From NCBI GenBank assembly GCA_936440205.1, contig OW387148.1, positions 18,655,961 to 18,719,960 on the forward strand: a stretch of DNA of 64,000 nucleotides. The letters are read 5' to 3'. The stretch comes from Lepidonotus clava. Taxonomy: Eukaryota; Annelida; Polychaeta; Phyllodocida; Polynoidae. The position numbers were made by a program, and so were the translations under genes. Of the stretch, positions 46,440 through 55,931 are shown one piece after another (the stretch's first letter is position 1; each line of letters begins with the position of its first letter). Under the pieces are notes generated by a model, which saw only the letters and a list, made by a program, of their open reading frames with translations, did no database searches and was not told the origin of the DNA.

Positions 46440-49135
46440 AAGGAATGTTGTAGAAAGAAATGTTCTTTTTCTGGACTTCGTGCCCTCGGTCGCCTCAGCA
46501 TTCAGAGCCTCTCAATGCCTTTTCACGTTTGGCAAGGACAACATGTTCGAGCCAGAGGCCGAGGTACCCAACGGTTCCAAAGAAGAAATGGCACTGGATG
46601 TGGAGAGGAACTTAGTTCAAACGTTAAAGCCTCAAGAGGAAGCTTCAGCAGGTGGTGCCGTGCAGTTCGTGCCACCGGTCACAATGCAACTCTGGATGGA
46701 GTTGAGGTGAAGGTAAGTATGTGAAGACTGGAATTATTAATTGTTGATGAGGTGTCCGTTTTCCGTGCAGGAACTGAAGTTTGACTTTGCAGTCGCCGGC
46801 CATGTCGGAGTGTCCCTGTGACATATGGCCTCATGGTTAACCCAGCACCAGTTCGTAGAAGACGATCGGCTCTTGACCACGCCGACACACTCAAAGACTT
46901 TAGAGGCAAAGGAAGATATCTGAGAAGGAGTTCAATGTAGTTAATAGGGTATTTCGTCACCGTTCTGGGCCCAAGTGGCATGACAACAACCGGAACGGAG
47001 ACCCAATGAGAAGATAATTTTCTTTTTGATGAGGTTTCTTTGATGACAGGAGCCGGCACCTCTCATCCCTCCCCCCCCGTTAGCAACGGTAGGAAGACAA
47101 TCCTTCTTGGGCCGAGAGGGAGGCTCCTTCGTTCTACTGATGAGATGATTTCAAGAAGAGGATTCTCACTTCGGGCACTCGGGCCCTCGTTCATCTCTCG
47201 GGCTCTCGGGCCCCGCTCCGCTTACTAAATTTTTCTTCCTCCCGAAGGACCATGTTCATTGACGATTTTTTTGAGAAGTAATACTAACAAATAGTCCGTA
47301 TTTAAGGTAAGTTTAAGATCCGGTCTGGTTTGATTCTGGGGTAAGGCCACAGTCTTCATCGGTGCCATGTCCATCTACATGAAGCCACTTGAACGCCTTT
47401 GACACGCGCCGGGACAACAGCTTCGAATCGTTCCGAGCTGCTCCTAGGTCAGCGGTTCGAAGTAGGTAAGTTTTTAGAAGTGTTTTTAGAAGGAGAAGTT
47501 GTAGAAAGAGAAGATGGAAGACTTCAACTGGGATCTGCACCCGACGTCCACCTTTGAGACACGGAACGGGCCCATCTCAGCCGGCTTTAAAATACCGGAT
47601 CTAGAGAAGAACTCATCCGACATCGAACTCCAAGGCAGGGATGAAGGATCGCTTCCCGTTGTTCTTTGCAGACCTCTTGATTCGTCTATCGAGGCATCCG
47701 AGGCCGACGTTCCAAGCACCATCTCCCTATATGTTTCAAAGACTATTTTGTTCCGTTCGTCGGGAAGAAGACATCAGGAAGTACGACATGGAAGCAGTCA
47801 CGGTCGTTACTGCAGGTAAGATATTAATATATAAAATAGTATGTGTAAGTCTATTAACTCTGTTTTGTTTACTTATTATTAGTAGGGCACGAGCGAGGGC
47901 CTTTCAACTACCGTCTCTGCTCGCACTCCGGTCCCTCGGGAGACATCTACCGCTCTCCGCAGTCATTGCACGACTCGCTGCATCGGTCTTGGCATGCTAA
48001 AACCAGCATCCAGGTCGAGAAATTCCACTCTACTACTCTCCGTATGCGGTAAGAGGCTGAAGACAAGGAAACACAGAAGATGGTGGTACAATGAATCCGG
48101 GCCCATCCGGTCCAACATTCTGAGCGATCCATCCAAGATCAAGATGGTCGAAGCCCGAAGAAGTCCGGACGAGCCGTAGAAAAGCTCGTTTTTTTTTTTT
48201 TTTAGGTGCCGCTAGAGGACAGAGGCCGTTCCTCTCGCCTCCAGATCCCTCAAGGCAGCACGGGAGAAGGGTTCCAGTCTTGGCCCGTGCCAGCCCTTCC
48301 TCCAGCGGCGAGTCTCCGGTCCACCGGTACCCTATTTACCCCGGCACGACCGTCGACTCAAAGATTTGCACAATACTGTTCATTCATTCTGAGTTCCTTT
48401 CTTCAATTTCACCTCCTTGTTTACTCTCGTTCCTCTTGGTCACTCGGACGGGTGCCGGGTGTCCGTCCAACCCCCCGACCAAGTGACTCTCGCTCCGACA
48501 TTCCGTTACTTATCCCTTTTCTCGTTCTCTGGGCCGCCCGGCCCGCTATTTTTCCAATTTCCGCGACCGGACGGTCCTATTCAACCTGCTTGGTCCCAAC
48601 CAACGCAACGGGGCTCTTGATGATTACTGGGAAGAAATGGAACGGCTACACACTTTCTTTTCCTCCGAGCGCCTCCTCCCGTTCCGTACTGCCCCGCAGG
48701 CATGGTAAGTTCGTTCCATACATGGACCCTCCAGCTCGTTGATTACGGTCAACACCTCCTAACACATGCGGTTTCGTTCAATTCCGCAAGAAGAAGATTC
48801 CCATGAAGAAACTACCTAATTTGTTTTTAGTAAGAATACTTCAAATGAGAACATTCGAGCCCGCCAGTCCGTTCCCGATGTTTTTAAAGCAAAGTTCGGG
48901 CTCGTCCAGCGGTCTCCAGGAAAGTTTTTATCCGGGCTTCGGACTCCTGTGCGGCTCAGGTACCTCCACCTCGGCCCGGTCCTCTCCCTGGGGGTTTGAC
49001 ATTATGGGTGAGGAGCCAACGCCCCGTAATCCCTCCTCACCCGAACTCACGACGCGCCATTTTCCGCTTCTGGTTCCGTCGCGCTATCTTCCGTACAGGA
49101 CTCTGAGCAGCATCCACCGTTCTCTCCTCTTCTAG
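46440..49135 (+). other. Opposite-strand open blocks with intron-like borders inside the LTR element
   Basis: On the strand opposite to gag-pol, protein-like open blocks lie near 46480-46710, 47514-47815, 47965-48179, 48206-48742 and 48803-49135. Between them are intron-like signals: GTAAGT near 46714 with TTTTCCGTGCAG near 46770; GTAAGA after 47815 with CTCTCCGCAG near 47964; a T17 tract ending in TAG before 48206. Two blocks are preceded by a similar leader (TAGAAGGA..TTGTAGAAAGA near 46435 and 47486). Products are not recognised. Introns lying antisense to the genomic RNA would survive retrotransposition, which supports this strand. The blocks are not assembled here. Confidence 0.4.
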
Positions 49136-49140
49136 GCTTT

Positions 49141-50160
49141 TCATCCTTCTTCCTGACATCGGGCCGGTAAAAGCAGCCTCTCCTCCCTGGCCGGGAGCTT
49201 GAGAAGTGGGTCCACTAGTCTGCTCTGCTGTTCTACCTCCCTCGTCGTCTGTAACAAATCGTCTAACTGGTCCTCGTTTTTGTACAACACTAAAGTCTGA
49301 GCCAACTGGACGGTCCGGTTATGTTCGTTAATTAACCTGTCGATTCCTGGTAACTCTCGGGTAAACGGCCCCAGCGCTGCTGTCGGGAACTGTGCCATTG
49401 CCTCGTCGAACGTCTCTGGCTCGCGGCCCGTTTCCAGCGCCATCAGGAACGCCATTGATGCTGAAGCCATCGCTCTTGTCTTGGCCGTCATCCTTCGCAC
49501 CTGCTTAGGAGGCCACGCCAGTTGCACCTTGATTGCTTCCTCGGCGTCCCAGTCTCGTACCGCCCGTGCCGTTACCGGAAAGTGTCCCTGCAAGACCTGT
49601 TGAATGGCCTGCGTCCTTAACAACCGCAGTCGTGGCGTTTCTCCGGATGGTCCCGCCGTTGGTGTTTCCATCCCCATGGACCCAAATACTGAGTCCGAAG
49701 CCGCCCCCGACTCGTCCAGTTCTTGCCCGTCTTGCTCGTGCCTTTTGGTCTCGGCCTGTCCCAACTCCATGTCTTCTGAGTCCTCCACTTCTGTATCCAT
49801 GGATTGAGCAGCCGGTATTTTCAGTCTATGTATCATAACTCGTGGTTGTAGTGCTCGTCCATCCTTGTCTTCGTCCTTAAGTGGGGTGTCCGGTCCCGGT
49901 GGCGATCTCATCCTCTCCGGTGACGGCGGTCCCGGGGTCTCTTCCGATGCTTGCGACCCAAAGAACGAACTTCCCAGACTGGTTCGGGTCAAATTTTCTA
50001 CAGCCATTCGTGTCTCCGGCGTATCCGGTGCCACTAGGATGTCCCTCATCCGCTTCAGTCCCGGGGGCGGTACCACTGGCTGCTTGCATACCATCTTCTC
50101 CAGGGGTGAGTCCGCCCTCGTCTGGGTAGGGGTTGAGAACAACGGCTGCGTTGAAGCCAT
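49141..50160 (-). CDS. Extra ORF 3 of the LTR element (339 codons)
   Basis: Open from Met at 50160 to the stop at 49141, 3' of pol in the position where env genes lie in retroviruses. The first half is rich in Pro, Ser and acidic residues (e.g. MDTEVEDSEDMELGQAE); the second half is predicted helical, with QAIQQVLQGHFPVTARAVRD and a Leu-rich C-terminus. There is no signal peptide or membrane segment, so it is not an envelope. Its start overlaps extra ORF 2 by about 106 bp in another frame. Function unknown. Confidence 0.6.
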   Translation of the reverse strand: MASTQPLFSTPTQTRADSPLEKMVCKQPVVPPPGLKRMRDILVAPDTPETRMAVENLTRTSLGSSFFGSQASEETPGPPSPERMRSPPGPDTPLKDEDKDGRALQPRVMIHRLKIPAAQSMDTEVEDSEDMELGQAETKRHEQDGQELDESGAASDSVFGSMGMETPTAGPSGETPRLRLLRTQAIQQVLQGHFPVTARAVRDWDAEEAIKVQLAWPPKQVRRMTAKTRAMASASMAFLMALETGREPETFDEAMAQFPTAALGPFTRELPGIDRLINEHNRTVQLAQTLVLYKNEDQLDDLLQTTREVEQQSRLVDPLLKLPAREERLLLPARCQEEG

Positions 50161-50804
50161 CGACGCCGTTTCCTCGGTCTTGACTGCGTGTCGAACTTTT
50201 TCACTTTTTCAACTCGGCCCGATGGTTTCAGTCCTTGTCTTTCCGCCATTTCGAAGATGAACCTTCCCAGGTACAACGCCTCTCTCTCCACCAACCGGCC
50301 CTCCTTCGCGTCCCGAATACTGTCCTCCAGCTCCCGGTCTGTTCTCGCCTCTCGGTAACCCCTGAACGCTCCTTCCCGGTTCATCGTTCCTTTTAGGTAC
50401 CCGGGGTACCTCGGGTGTCGCGACTCATAAACAACCGACTTCTTGTGGACCGTCATCATAGTAAACTGCGCGTCGCTACAAGGTGGTTCTAGTCCCGTGG
50501 TCCGTTTTAATCCTGTCGAGGTCTCGGGCTGCGATGGTCCCAGCTCTCCTGCGCTACTTGACTCGGCGATGACCAAGGACCGATCGCTTCGTACTGACGT
50601 ACTCCGGTCCGATTCTGATTGGTCCGAGCTCGTTCCCTCTTCAAGTTCTTTCGGGATTTTCTTCACCTTCTTCCACTTTTTCTTCCGGGACGGCTCCTCC
50701 GCTGTGGATCCTTGTGCCGGGGGTCGCTTGAAGGCTGGAGGCTCCTCCTCCTCTCCCTTAATTTTCGGACGTTGATCGTCTGACGAGCTTATTAATTCCA
50801 CCAC
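50055..50804 (-). CDS. Extra ORF 2 of the LTR element (249 codons)
   Basis: Begins inside the end of extra ORF 1 (about 13-bp overlap) and overlaps extra ORF 3. A basic cluster, RKKKWKKVKKIPKEL, looks like a nuclear localisation signal, next to Ser/Asp-rich sequence. A central YESRHPRYPGYLKGTMNREG and a helical segment ELEDSIRDAKEGRLVEREAL look structured. The far C-terminus is very basic. Not recognised. Confidence 0.55.
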   Translation of the reverse strand: MVELISSSDDQRPKIKGEEEEPPAFKRPPAQGSTAEEPSRKKKWKKVKKIPKELEEGTSSDQSESDRSTSVRSDRSLVIAESSSAGELGPSQPETSTGLKRTTGLEPPCSDAQFTMMTVHKKSVVYESRHPRYPGYLKGTMNREGAFRGYREARTDRELEDSIRDAKEGRLVEREALYLGRFIFEMAERQGLKPSGRVEKVKKFDTQSRPRKRRRWLQRSRCSQPLPRRGRTHPWRRWYASSQWYRPRD

Positions 50805-51673
50805 CTCGGCCCCTGGTGGTATTCCCGAGCCACCTGGCTTTGGGCTGGCGTGGATCTTCCTCCTCTTCCTCTGCCCGGGAGTCCTCTGCCGGGGAGTCCT
50901 CGTCCTCTCGGCTCCCGCGGTTTTCCCTGGGCGTTTAATTTCTTCACTTGACTTTGTACTATTCCAGCCACTTGTTCGTCCGTCATAAGTGGTCTCGGGT
51001 TGATCACAGCCCGGCTCGCGCTTCGCGGCGACTCGGTGCTTTCCTTCCGCACCCCTTTTGCGGCCCTCCGAGGGGAACGGCGCGTGGGCGTCGACTGTTC
51101 CGTTACTCCGGCCAAGGGTCCCTTCCCTGCTGCTTTGGCTGCTTGGGTTCCCTCGCCGGCCTCGGCGGCCTCCGATTCTTCCTCTGCTGCTTCCTGCTCA
51201 GGCTGCTCGGCATCGCTGTCATCGGACCCTCTTGATGCCCTCGGGTAATATGGTACACGAATCCTCCGCCGCGGCCTCTCCGGTGCTTCCTTGTCCACCG
51301 CTTTCTCGGGGGGGTAAAATCCCTCCGGATGACGCACAGCGTAGTCGTGTTCCAAATCTGCTACCCGGGCCGCCGTTTCGTCTCCAGGAGCGAAACTGGT
51401 GTACGGCGGTCGTCCTTTCAGATCCAAGGCGAACGCCGCAGCATACTCCAGCCTCAGAAGGGGGTCCTGTTTCGGCATCCCTCTCAGCAGGTTTCCTTCG
51501 TGTGATTCCCACATGTGCTTTTTCCAGTCCTGGTGTGTCGAATATGCTCGGCTCGAACACACCGGGCACATGTAGTACTGTTTTCGTACTCCGTCGTGCT
51601 GGCCTCGGATGTGCTTGGCTAGGTGTTTGAATTCCTTTCCGCGACACTGTCCTTCCCAACACTGTCCGCTCAT
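50792..51673 (-). CDS. Extra ORF 1 of the LTR element: two C2H2 fingers and an RG-rich tail
   Basis: 293 codons from Met at 51673. Residues 5-26 form a C-x4-C-x10-H-x4-H finger and residues 36-58 a C-x2-C-x13-H-x4-H finger (CPVC..HMWESH). An acidic stretch (EEESEAAEAGEG) and Ser-Pro basic repeats follow, and the C-terminus is REPRGRGLPGRGLPGRGRGG, typical of RNA-binding tails. It suggests a nucleic-acid-binding accessory protein. A TATA box and initiator lie 170-200 bp upstream. Confidence 0.65.
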   Translation of the reverse strand: MSGQCWEGQCRGKEFKHLAKHIRGQHDGVRKQYYMCPVCSSRAYSTHQDWKKHMWESHEGNLLRGMPKQDPLLRLEYAAAFALDLKGRPPYTSFAPGDETAARVADLEHDYAVRHPEGFYPPEKAVDKEAPERPRRRIRVPYYPRASRGSDDSDAEQPEQEAAEEESEAAEAGEGTQAAKAAGKGPLAGVTEQSTPTRRSPRRAAKGVRKESTESPRSASRAVINPRPLMTDEQVAGIVQSQVKKLNAQGKPREPRGRGLPGRGLPGRGRGGRSTPAQSQVAREYHQGPRWWN

Positions 51674-51840
51674 CGCGTCTATTTTCCGGGCTTTCGGGCC
51701 TCGTTCCGAACTCGAAGCTCGTCCCGTCAGCCTTCTTCGTTTCCGCCTCGTGGTGATGCTGCTCGTCTCACTTCTCTGCTTTTTCTCCTAGCTTGGTCTG
51801 CTCGTCTGCGATGTGATGAATTCTGATCAGCTGACCAGAA

Positions 51841-51873
51841 TGACCTGCTCCGGCGAGCGCTCTGCCTTTTATA
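51841..51873 (-). promoter_or_regulatory. Internal TATA/initiator pair inside the LTR element
   Basis: On the minus strand TATAAAAG (51866-51873) in a GC-rich setting is followed 32 bp later by an initiator match TCATTCT with its A at 51841. That is standard core-promoter spacing. It lies just upstream of the three extra ORFs, with a leader of about 168 nt to the first ATG. Confidence 0.5.
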
Positions 51874-52306
51874 GCCGCCGCAGGCGGAAGTGGGCATGGC
51901 CTGCACTAGTGACCCCTAGCGTCAAGCTCACCCACCACTTCAGCGGTGGCGCCCCCTACTATTTCCGGTTCCCGGGGCCCGCCGCTGGTCACCGCCCTGC
52001 CTGCCGTTTACCTTGCGGCCCCTCGCCGTCTGCGCGTTTTTCTTCCTAGGCCTTTTATTGCCCCACCGGATGTCCTCGGTCCTTTCATCTCTGTCGCCTC
52101 CTCTTGCCTTGTCACCTGGCCCTCGTAGTGCTTCCGCACACTTCCCGGAGAACACAGGGGCTCGTCGTTATTATCCTCTCACCGCCGCCCTGTTCTCTTT
52201 GTCATCTTTACTTCTTTTACGACCTACTTTAAAGCCCGTCCTCGTTTCAGGCCTCGCCTTTTACAACCGTCCGTTCGTTCCTCCGGCGTTCCCGAGAGTG
52301 CCGCAT

Positions 52307-54037
52307 CTACTCTCCTCCGGTCTTGGGACACGTTGTCTCATTCAAAGTGCGAAAACTTCGTTCTATGTATCCGTCGCTTCGGGGGTGGTACGGCGTCGTT
52401 CTTGTTTTGTGGATTCCAAACAGTGCACAGACCTGAGCCACCACCTCGGATTCAAAATTCGTGCCTTGATCCGAGTGTAGTTCCCGAAACGCGCCATACC
52501 GTGCTACTACTTCTTCAACCAGCTTGTCTGCCACCGTTACTGCCTTCTGATCCGGGATCGGGAAACACTCCAGCCACTTGGTGAAATAGCACCCCACCAT
52601 CAGGCAGTACTTGTTTCCTCGTTTTGTGACTGGGTACGGGCCCGAAACATCCATGGCCAGCCGTTCCATCGGCTCCCCTACTATATATTGATGCAGCGGC
52701 TCCCGTCTTCTTCGTCCTCTTTTCAGCAACGCGCAGTCACATTCTCGACATTCCTTCCGCACGTCCTCTCGGAGTCCCGGCCAGTAAAACCCTTGTTCCA
52801 ACAGGGCCGTCGTTCTGGCGACTCCCAGGTGCGCTCCTGCCGCGCCTCCATGGTATTCCCTCACCAACTCGGCCCGTTCCCCTCTGGGAACGACCAGTTG
52901 GTTCCTCCAACCATGTCCTTCTAATTCCCAGTACTTCCGATGCAGCACGCTATCCATTAGGCTTAATCTTTCCCACTGCCTCCATAGGATCTTTGTTTCT
53001 CGGGATTCCGGAGATATGACCTCCCAACCTGGCCGGTTCGCATCCTCTTCCATCCGTGCGATAATCGGTCCTATATCTCGATCCCTCCTCTGCGCTGCTT
53101 TCATCTCCTGCGGGGACCATCCGGGCTCATACCCCCGGGCCCGCGTCACTACTCTCACTTTCTCGGTACTCTCGTGTTCCTCTCCGCACTGTTTACACGG
53201 ATACCGGGACAACGCGTCAGCGTTCCCATGCTTCCTACCCGGTCGGTGTTGGAACGACACGTCATGCGAGTCGACAATCTCAATCCACCGGGCAGCCTGC
53301 CCCATCGGTTCCTTACTTCTTTGCAGCCAACTAACCGCGCTATTATCCGTCCGGATTATGACGCGTTGACCATAGATGTAGCACCGAAAATGTTTCAAAG
53401 CTCGCACCACCGCCAACAGTTCTTTCCGCGTGGTACAATACTTTCGCTCGTTCGACTCCAGGGTTTTGCTCGTGTAAGCTATTACCCGTTCCTCCCCTCT
53501 CTGCTCCTGTGATAGCACGGCTCCCATCCCCACGTCACTGGCGTCCGTGTCAAGCCACCATTGTCCTTCTTCCTCCGGGAATCCCAAGACCGGGGCCTCT
53601 GTTAACGCCCTCTTCATGGCATCAAATGCCTCCTGTCGTCTCGCGCTCCACACGAAAGGCTCCTCTTTCGTTGCCAGTTCATACAAGGGGGCAGCCAATT
53701 CCGTGAAACCGTTTATGTGTCTCCTATAGTACGAACACAATCCCACGAAGGCTCGTACCTCATGGAGATCCCGAGGGACCGGCCACTCGGTTACTTGCCG
53801 ACACTTTTCGGGGTCGGGTTCGATCCCGTTGAATGAGACAACGTGTCCCAAGAACGGAATCTTCTTCTGGAACAACCTGCATTTTCGTGCTTTCAGCTTC
53901 AGCCCTGCAGCGTTCAATCGGTCCAGAACCCGTACCAATCTTTCCAGAGTCACTTCAAACGTTGGCCCGAAGACCAATATGTCATCCAGGTATACTAGAC
54001 ACTCCTCCCACACAATTCCTCTGAGGATTCTTTCCAT
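52307..54037 (-). pseudogene. pol: pol region: reverse transcriptase, RNase H and integrase
   Basis: Fossil pol. The reverse transcriptase active-site block YLDDILVFG, the Ty3-type PFLGHVVSFNGI and the RNase H part (DTDASDVGMGAVLSQ, RKELLAVV, RTDNSA, NADALSR) are clear. Integrase follows with the H-H-C-C zinc part (HLGV.., CRECDC) and the DDE core (DVSGPY, HSDQGTNF, YHPRSDGYIE). The order RT-RNase H-integrase is that of Ty3/gypsy. The region as a whole is broken. Confidence 0.88.
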
Positions 54038-55223
54038 CAGCCTCTCGAAGGTGTTCCCGGGCCATGATGGCTTTTTCCAGTTCTCCGCCTTCCTCCGTGG
54101 TTAGGCCTTTCCTAGCCTCCTCTATCATCTCGATGAGCGCCCCAGGGGGTTCTTTTACATCGCTTCCCGTACCTCGTACTTCTTGTACGAAGGTGGCTTC
54201 TCCGAGGACTCTGCCGGTTTCCAATTTCGCGCTCTCGGTCCCTCGGTTGGCCACCCAAACTTTATTCTCCTCTCCTAACGTCACCGTTCCTGGGATCACT
54301 TCCAGTCCCATCGGTAATCCAGTGCCGGTGATGACAGCCAGCTGTCCACTTTGTCCCATGTCCACTCTCGCTACTATTGTTACTCGGGTCACCTGGAGCG
54401 GGGGTATTTCCGTCGTCCCCTCGAGTCTCACGACCTGTCCTCCGACGGTAACTGCCCGAATCCCATCCGTTCTTCGTTCTACTCCTGGGATTCGTTCCCC
54501 CTCTCCCCCTCCTTCGGCGGGCAGGAAGACAGCACTCGCGTGGGGCTTAACTGTTAGCCGGTATTTCACCGCGAAGTCGTTTCCGAGGATTCCTTCATCT
54601 CTACCGATGTCTGCCACCATGAATGTCCACTGCAACACGCGTGTTCCCAATCGTACTGACAGGTTCGTGCATCCGTAGCACCGCAGCGGACTACCATCCA
54701 CCGAGCAGAGGCGTCCTTCGTATCCGTCCAGGTCTTCCCATTTTCGTCCCCACTCTCTCCAGAGACGGTCCGACAGCAAACTAATCATAGATCCGGTATC
54801 GACTAAAAAACGGACGACACTCTCTCCTACCGTTCCGGCCACATAAAGTCCACATTCACCCATGCCTACTACTTCTCTCGCCGCGCCCGAAGGGGGCCCC
54901 GCGCTTACTGCAACGGCGACTGTCCGTTTCCCTGACGCTGAGAGCAATCCCTCGCGAAGTGGCCCTTCTGGTGACATTGGTGACATTCCAGGTCTTCTTT
55001 TCGTTTCTTGTACGCCTCTCTCCGGGCCGTTGCCTGTCTCCTGGCTTCTCGTTCTTCTGCCAATTCCTTCATCATCTCCTCCAATTTCCCGTTTAAGGCC
55101 GTGATTTGTGTATTGGCGTCCTCCTCGGGCTTCACTGCCCGCAAGAGGCGGCGTGAGTATCGTTCCTGTATCTCTACCACCTCCACCGCCTCCTCTAACG
55201 TCTTGCATCCTTTCTCTGCACAC
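53982..55223 (-). pseudogene. Protease region of the LTR element
   Basis: Aspartic protease signature FLVDTGSMISLLS and, 90 residues on, ILGNDF, the paired motifs of retroelement proteases. It is in a different frame from gag and overlaps its end, as is usual where the family uses frameshifting to reach pro-pol. The element is broken as a whole. Confidence 0.8.
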
Positions 55224-55879
55224 TTCAGCTGAAGGTCTTCCCCAACCGCAGCCTGGAACGCGTGTAATGCTGCTTTTTCCTGGCTGGCGTAGTCGTTGGA
55301 GAAGTAGGCTCTCGACGCCAACCGCCGGGCGTTATCGGCCAACTCCTTCGCTGTTTGGTTCTTTACGCGCTTCAATCCCGCCAATTCTTGCAGAGCATTG
55401 CACGTATCCTTTTCCTGACCGAACCTCCGACGCAACGCCTCTACCCTCGCTGGGTAACGGAGTCGTTCCCTGTCTGGGAGTCCGACAAAGTACATTCGTG
55501 CCGTCCCCGTCAGCGAAAGAAAGAGCATCGCCGCCTTCTCCTCAGTCGTCCAACGTCCCAAGTCTGCATACTCCTCGAATTGGTTGATCCATCCCTCAAA
55601 GTCCGGTTTTCCATCATACTTTTCCGGTCGTAAACTAAACTTCTTCAAACTCGCTCCTACCTGGCCGGTCTGTTGTTGTTGAGCCCGCGCATTCTGCTCA
55701 TCCGTCGGGGTGGACGTTCCCATAAAGTTAAACCGCCTGTCCATGATGGTCGTGTCCTCCCCCTTGACTTCGGGTTTCGCACCTCCTTTCTCCTCCCCAC
55801 CTTCCTTGAAGGCGATGTCAGAATCCATCTGATCGAAGACCGCAGCTGTCGCCATGAGCATCCAATATCGACGAAACAC
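54905..55879 (-). CDS. gag: gag of the LTR element
   Basis: 324 codons, open throughout. The capsid-type helical region includes GKPDFEGWINQFEEYADLGR and LRRRFG, as in Ty3/gypsy gag. A coiled Glu/Arg-rich stretch follows, and the nucleocapsid zinc knuckle CHQCHQKGHFARDC stands near the C-terminus. The start is taken as Met at 55879; a second Met 8 codons later is equally possible. Confidence 0.85.
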   Translation of the reverse strand: MFRRYWMLMATAAVFDQMDSDIAFKEGGEEKGGAKPEVKGEDTTIMDRRFNFMGTSTPTDEQNARAQQQQTGQVGASLKKFSLRPEKYDGKPDFEGWINQFEEYADLGRWTTEEKAAMLFLSLTGTARMYFVGLPDRERLRYPARVEALRRRFGQEKDTCNALQELAGLKRVKNQTAKELADNARRLASRAYFSNDYASQEKAALHAFQAAVGEDLQLKCAEKGCKTLEEAVEVVEIQERYSRRLLRAVKPEEDANTQITALNGKLEEMMKELAEEREARRQATARREAYKKRKEDLECHQCHQKGHFARDCSQRQGNGQSPLQ

Positions 55880-55915
55880 TCAGTATCCACAAGTCCGTAT
55901 GTGCTTATTTCAGCA

Positions 55916-55930
55916 CCACCGCTGCCACCA
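55916..55930 (-). other. Primer binding site, tRNA-Leu type
   Basis: One base inside the 5' LTR, the minus strand reads TGGTGGCAGCGGTGG. Its complement CCACCGCTGCCACCA equals the 3' end of animal tRNA-Leu(AAG) with its CCA, from my memory of that tRNA. Confidence 0.75.
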
Positions 55931-55931
55931 G

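Noticed and set aside
49533-55587. Many plus-strand frames of 60-204 codons opposite gag, pol and the extra ORFs
   Set aside because: They are shadows of the GC-rich minus-strand genes; they lack splice context and coherent composition. Only the blocks 46440-49135 were kept.
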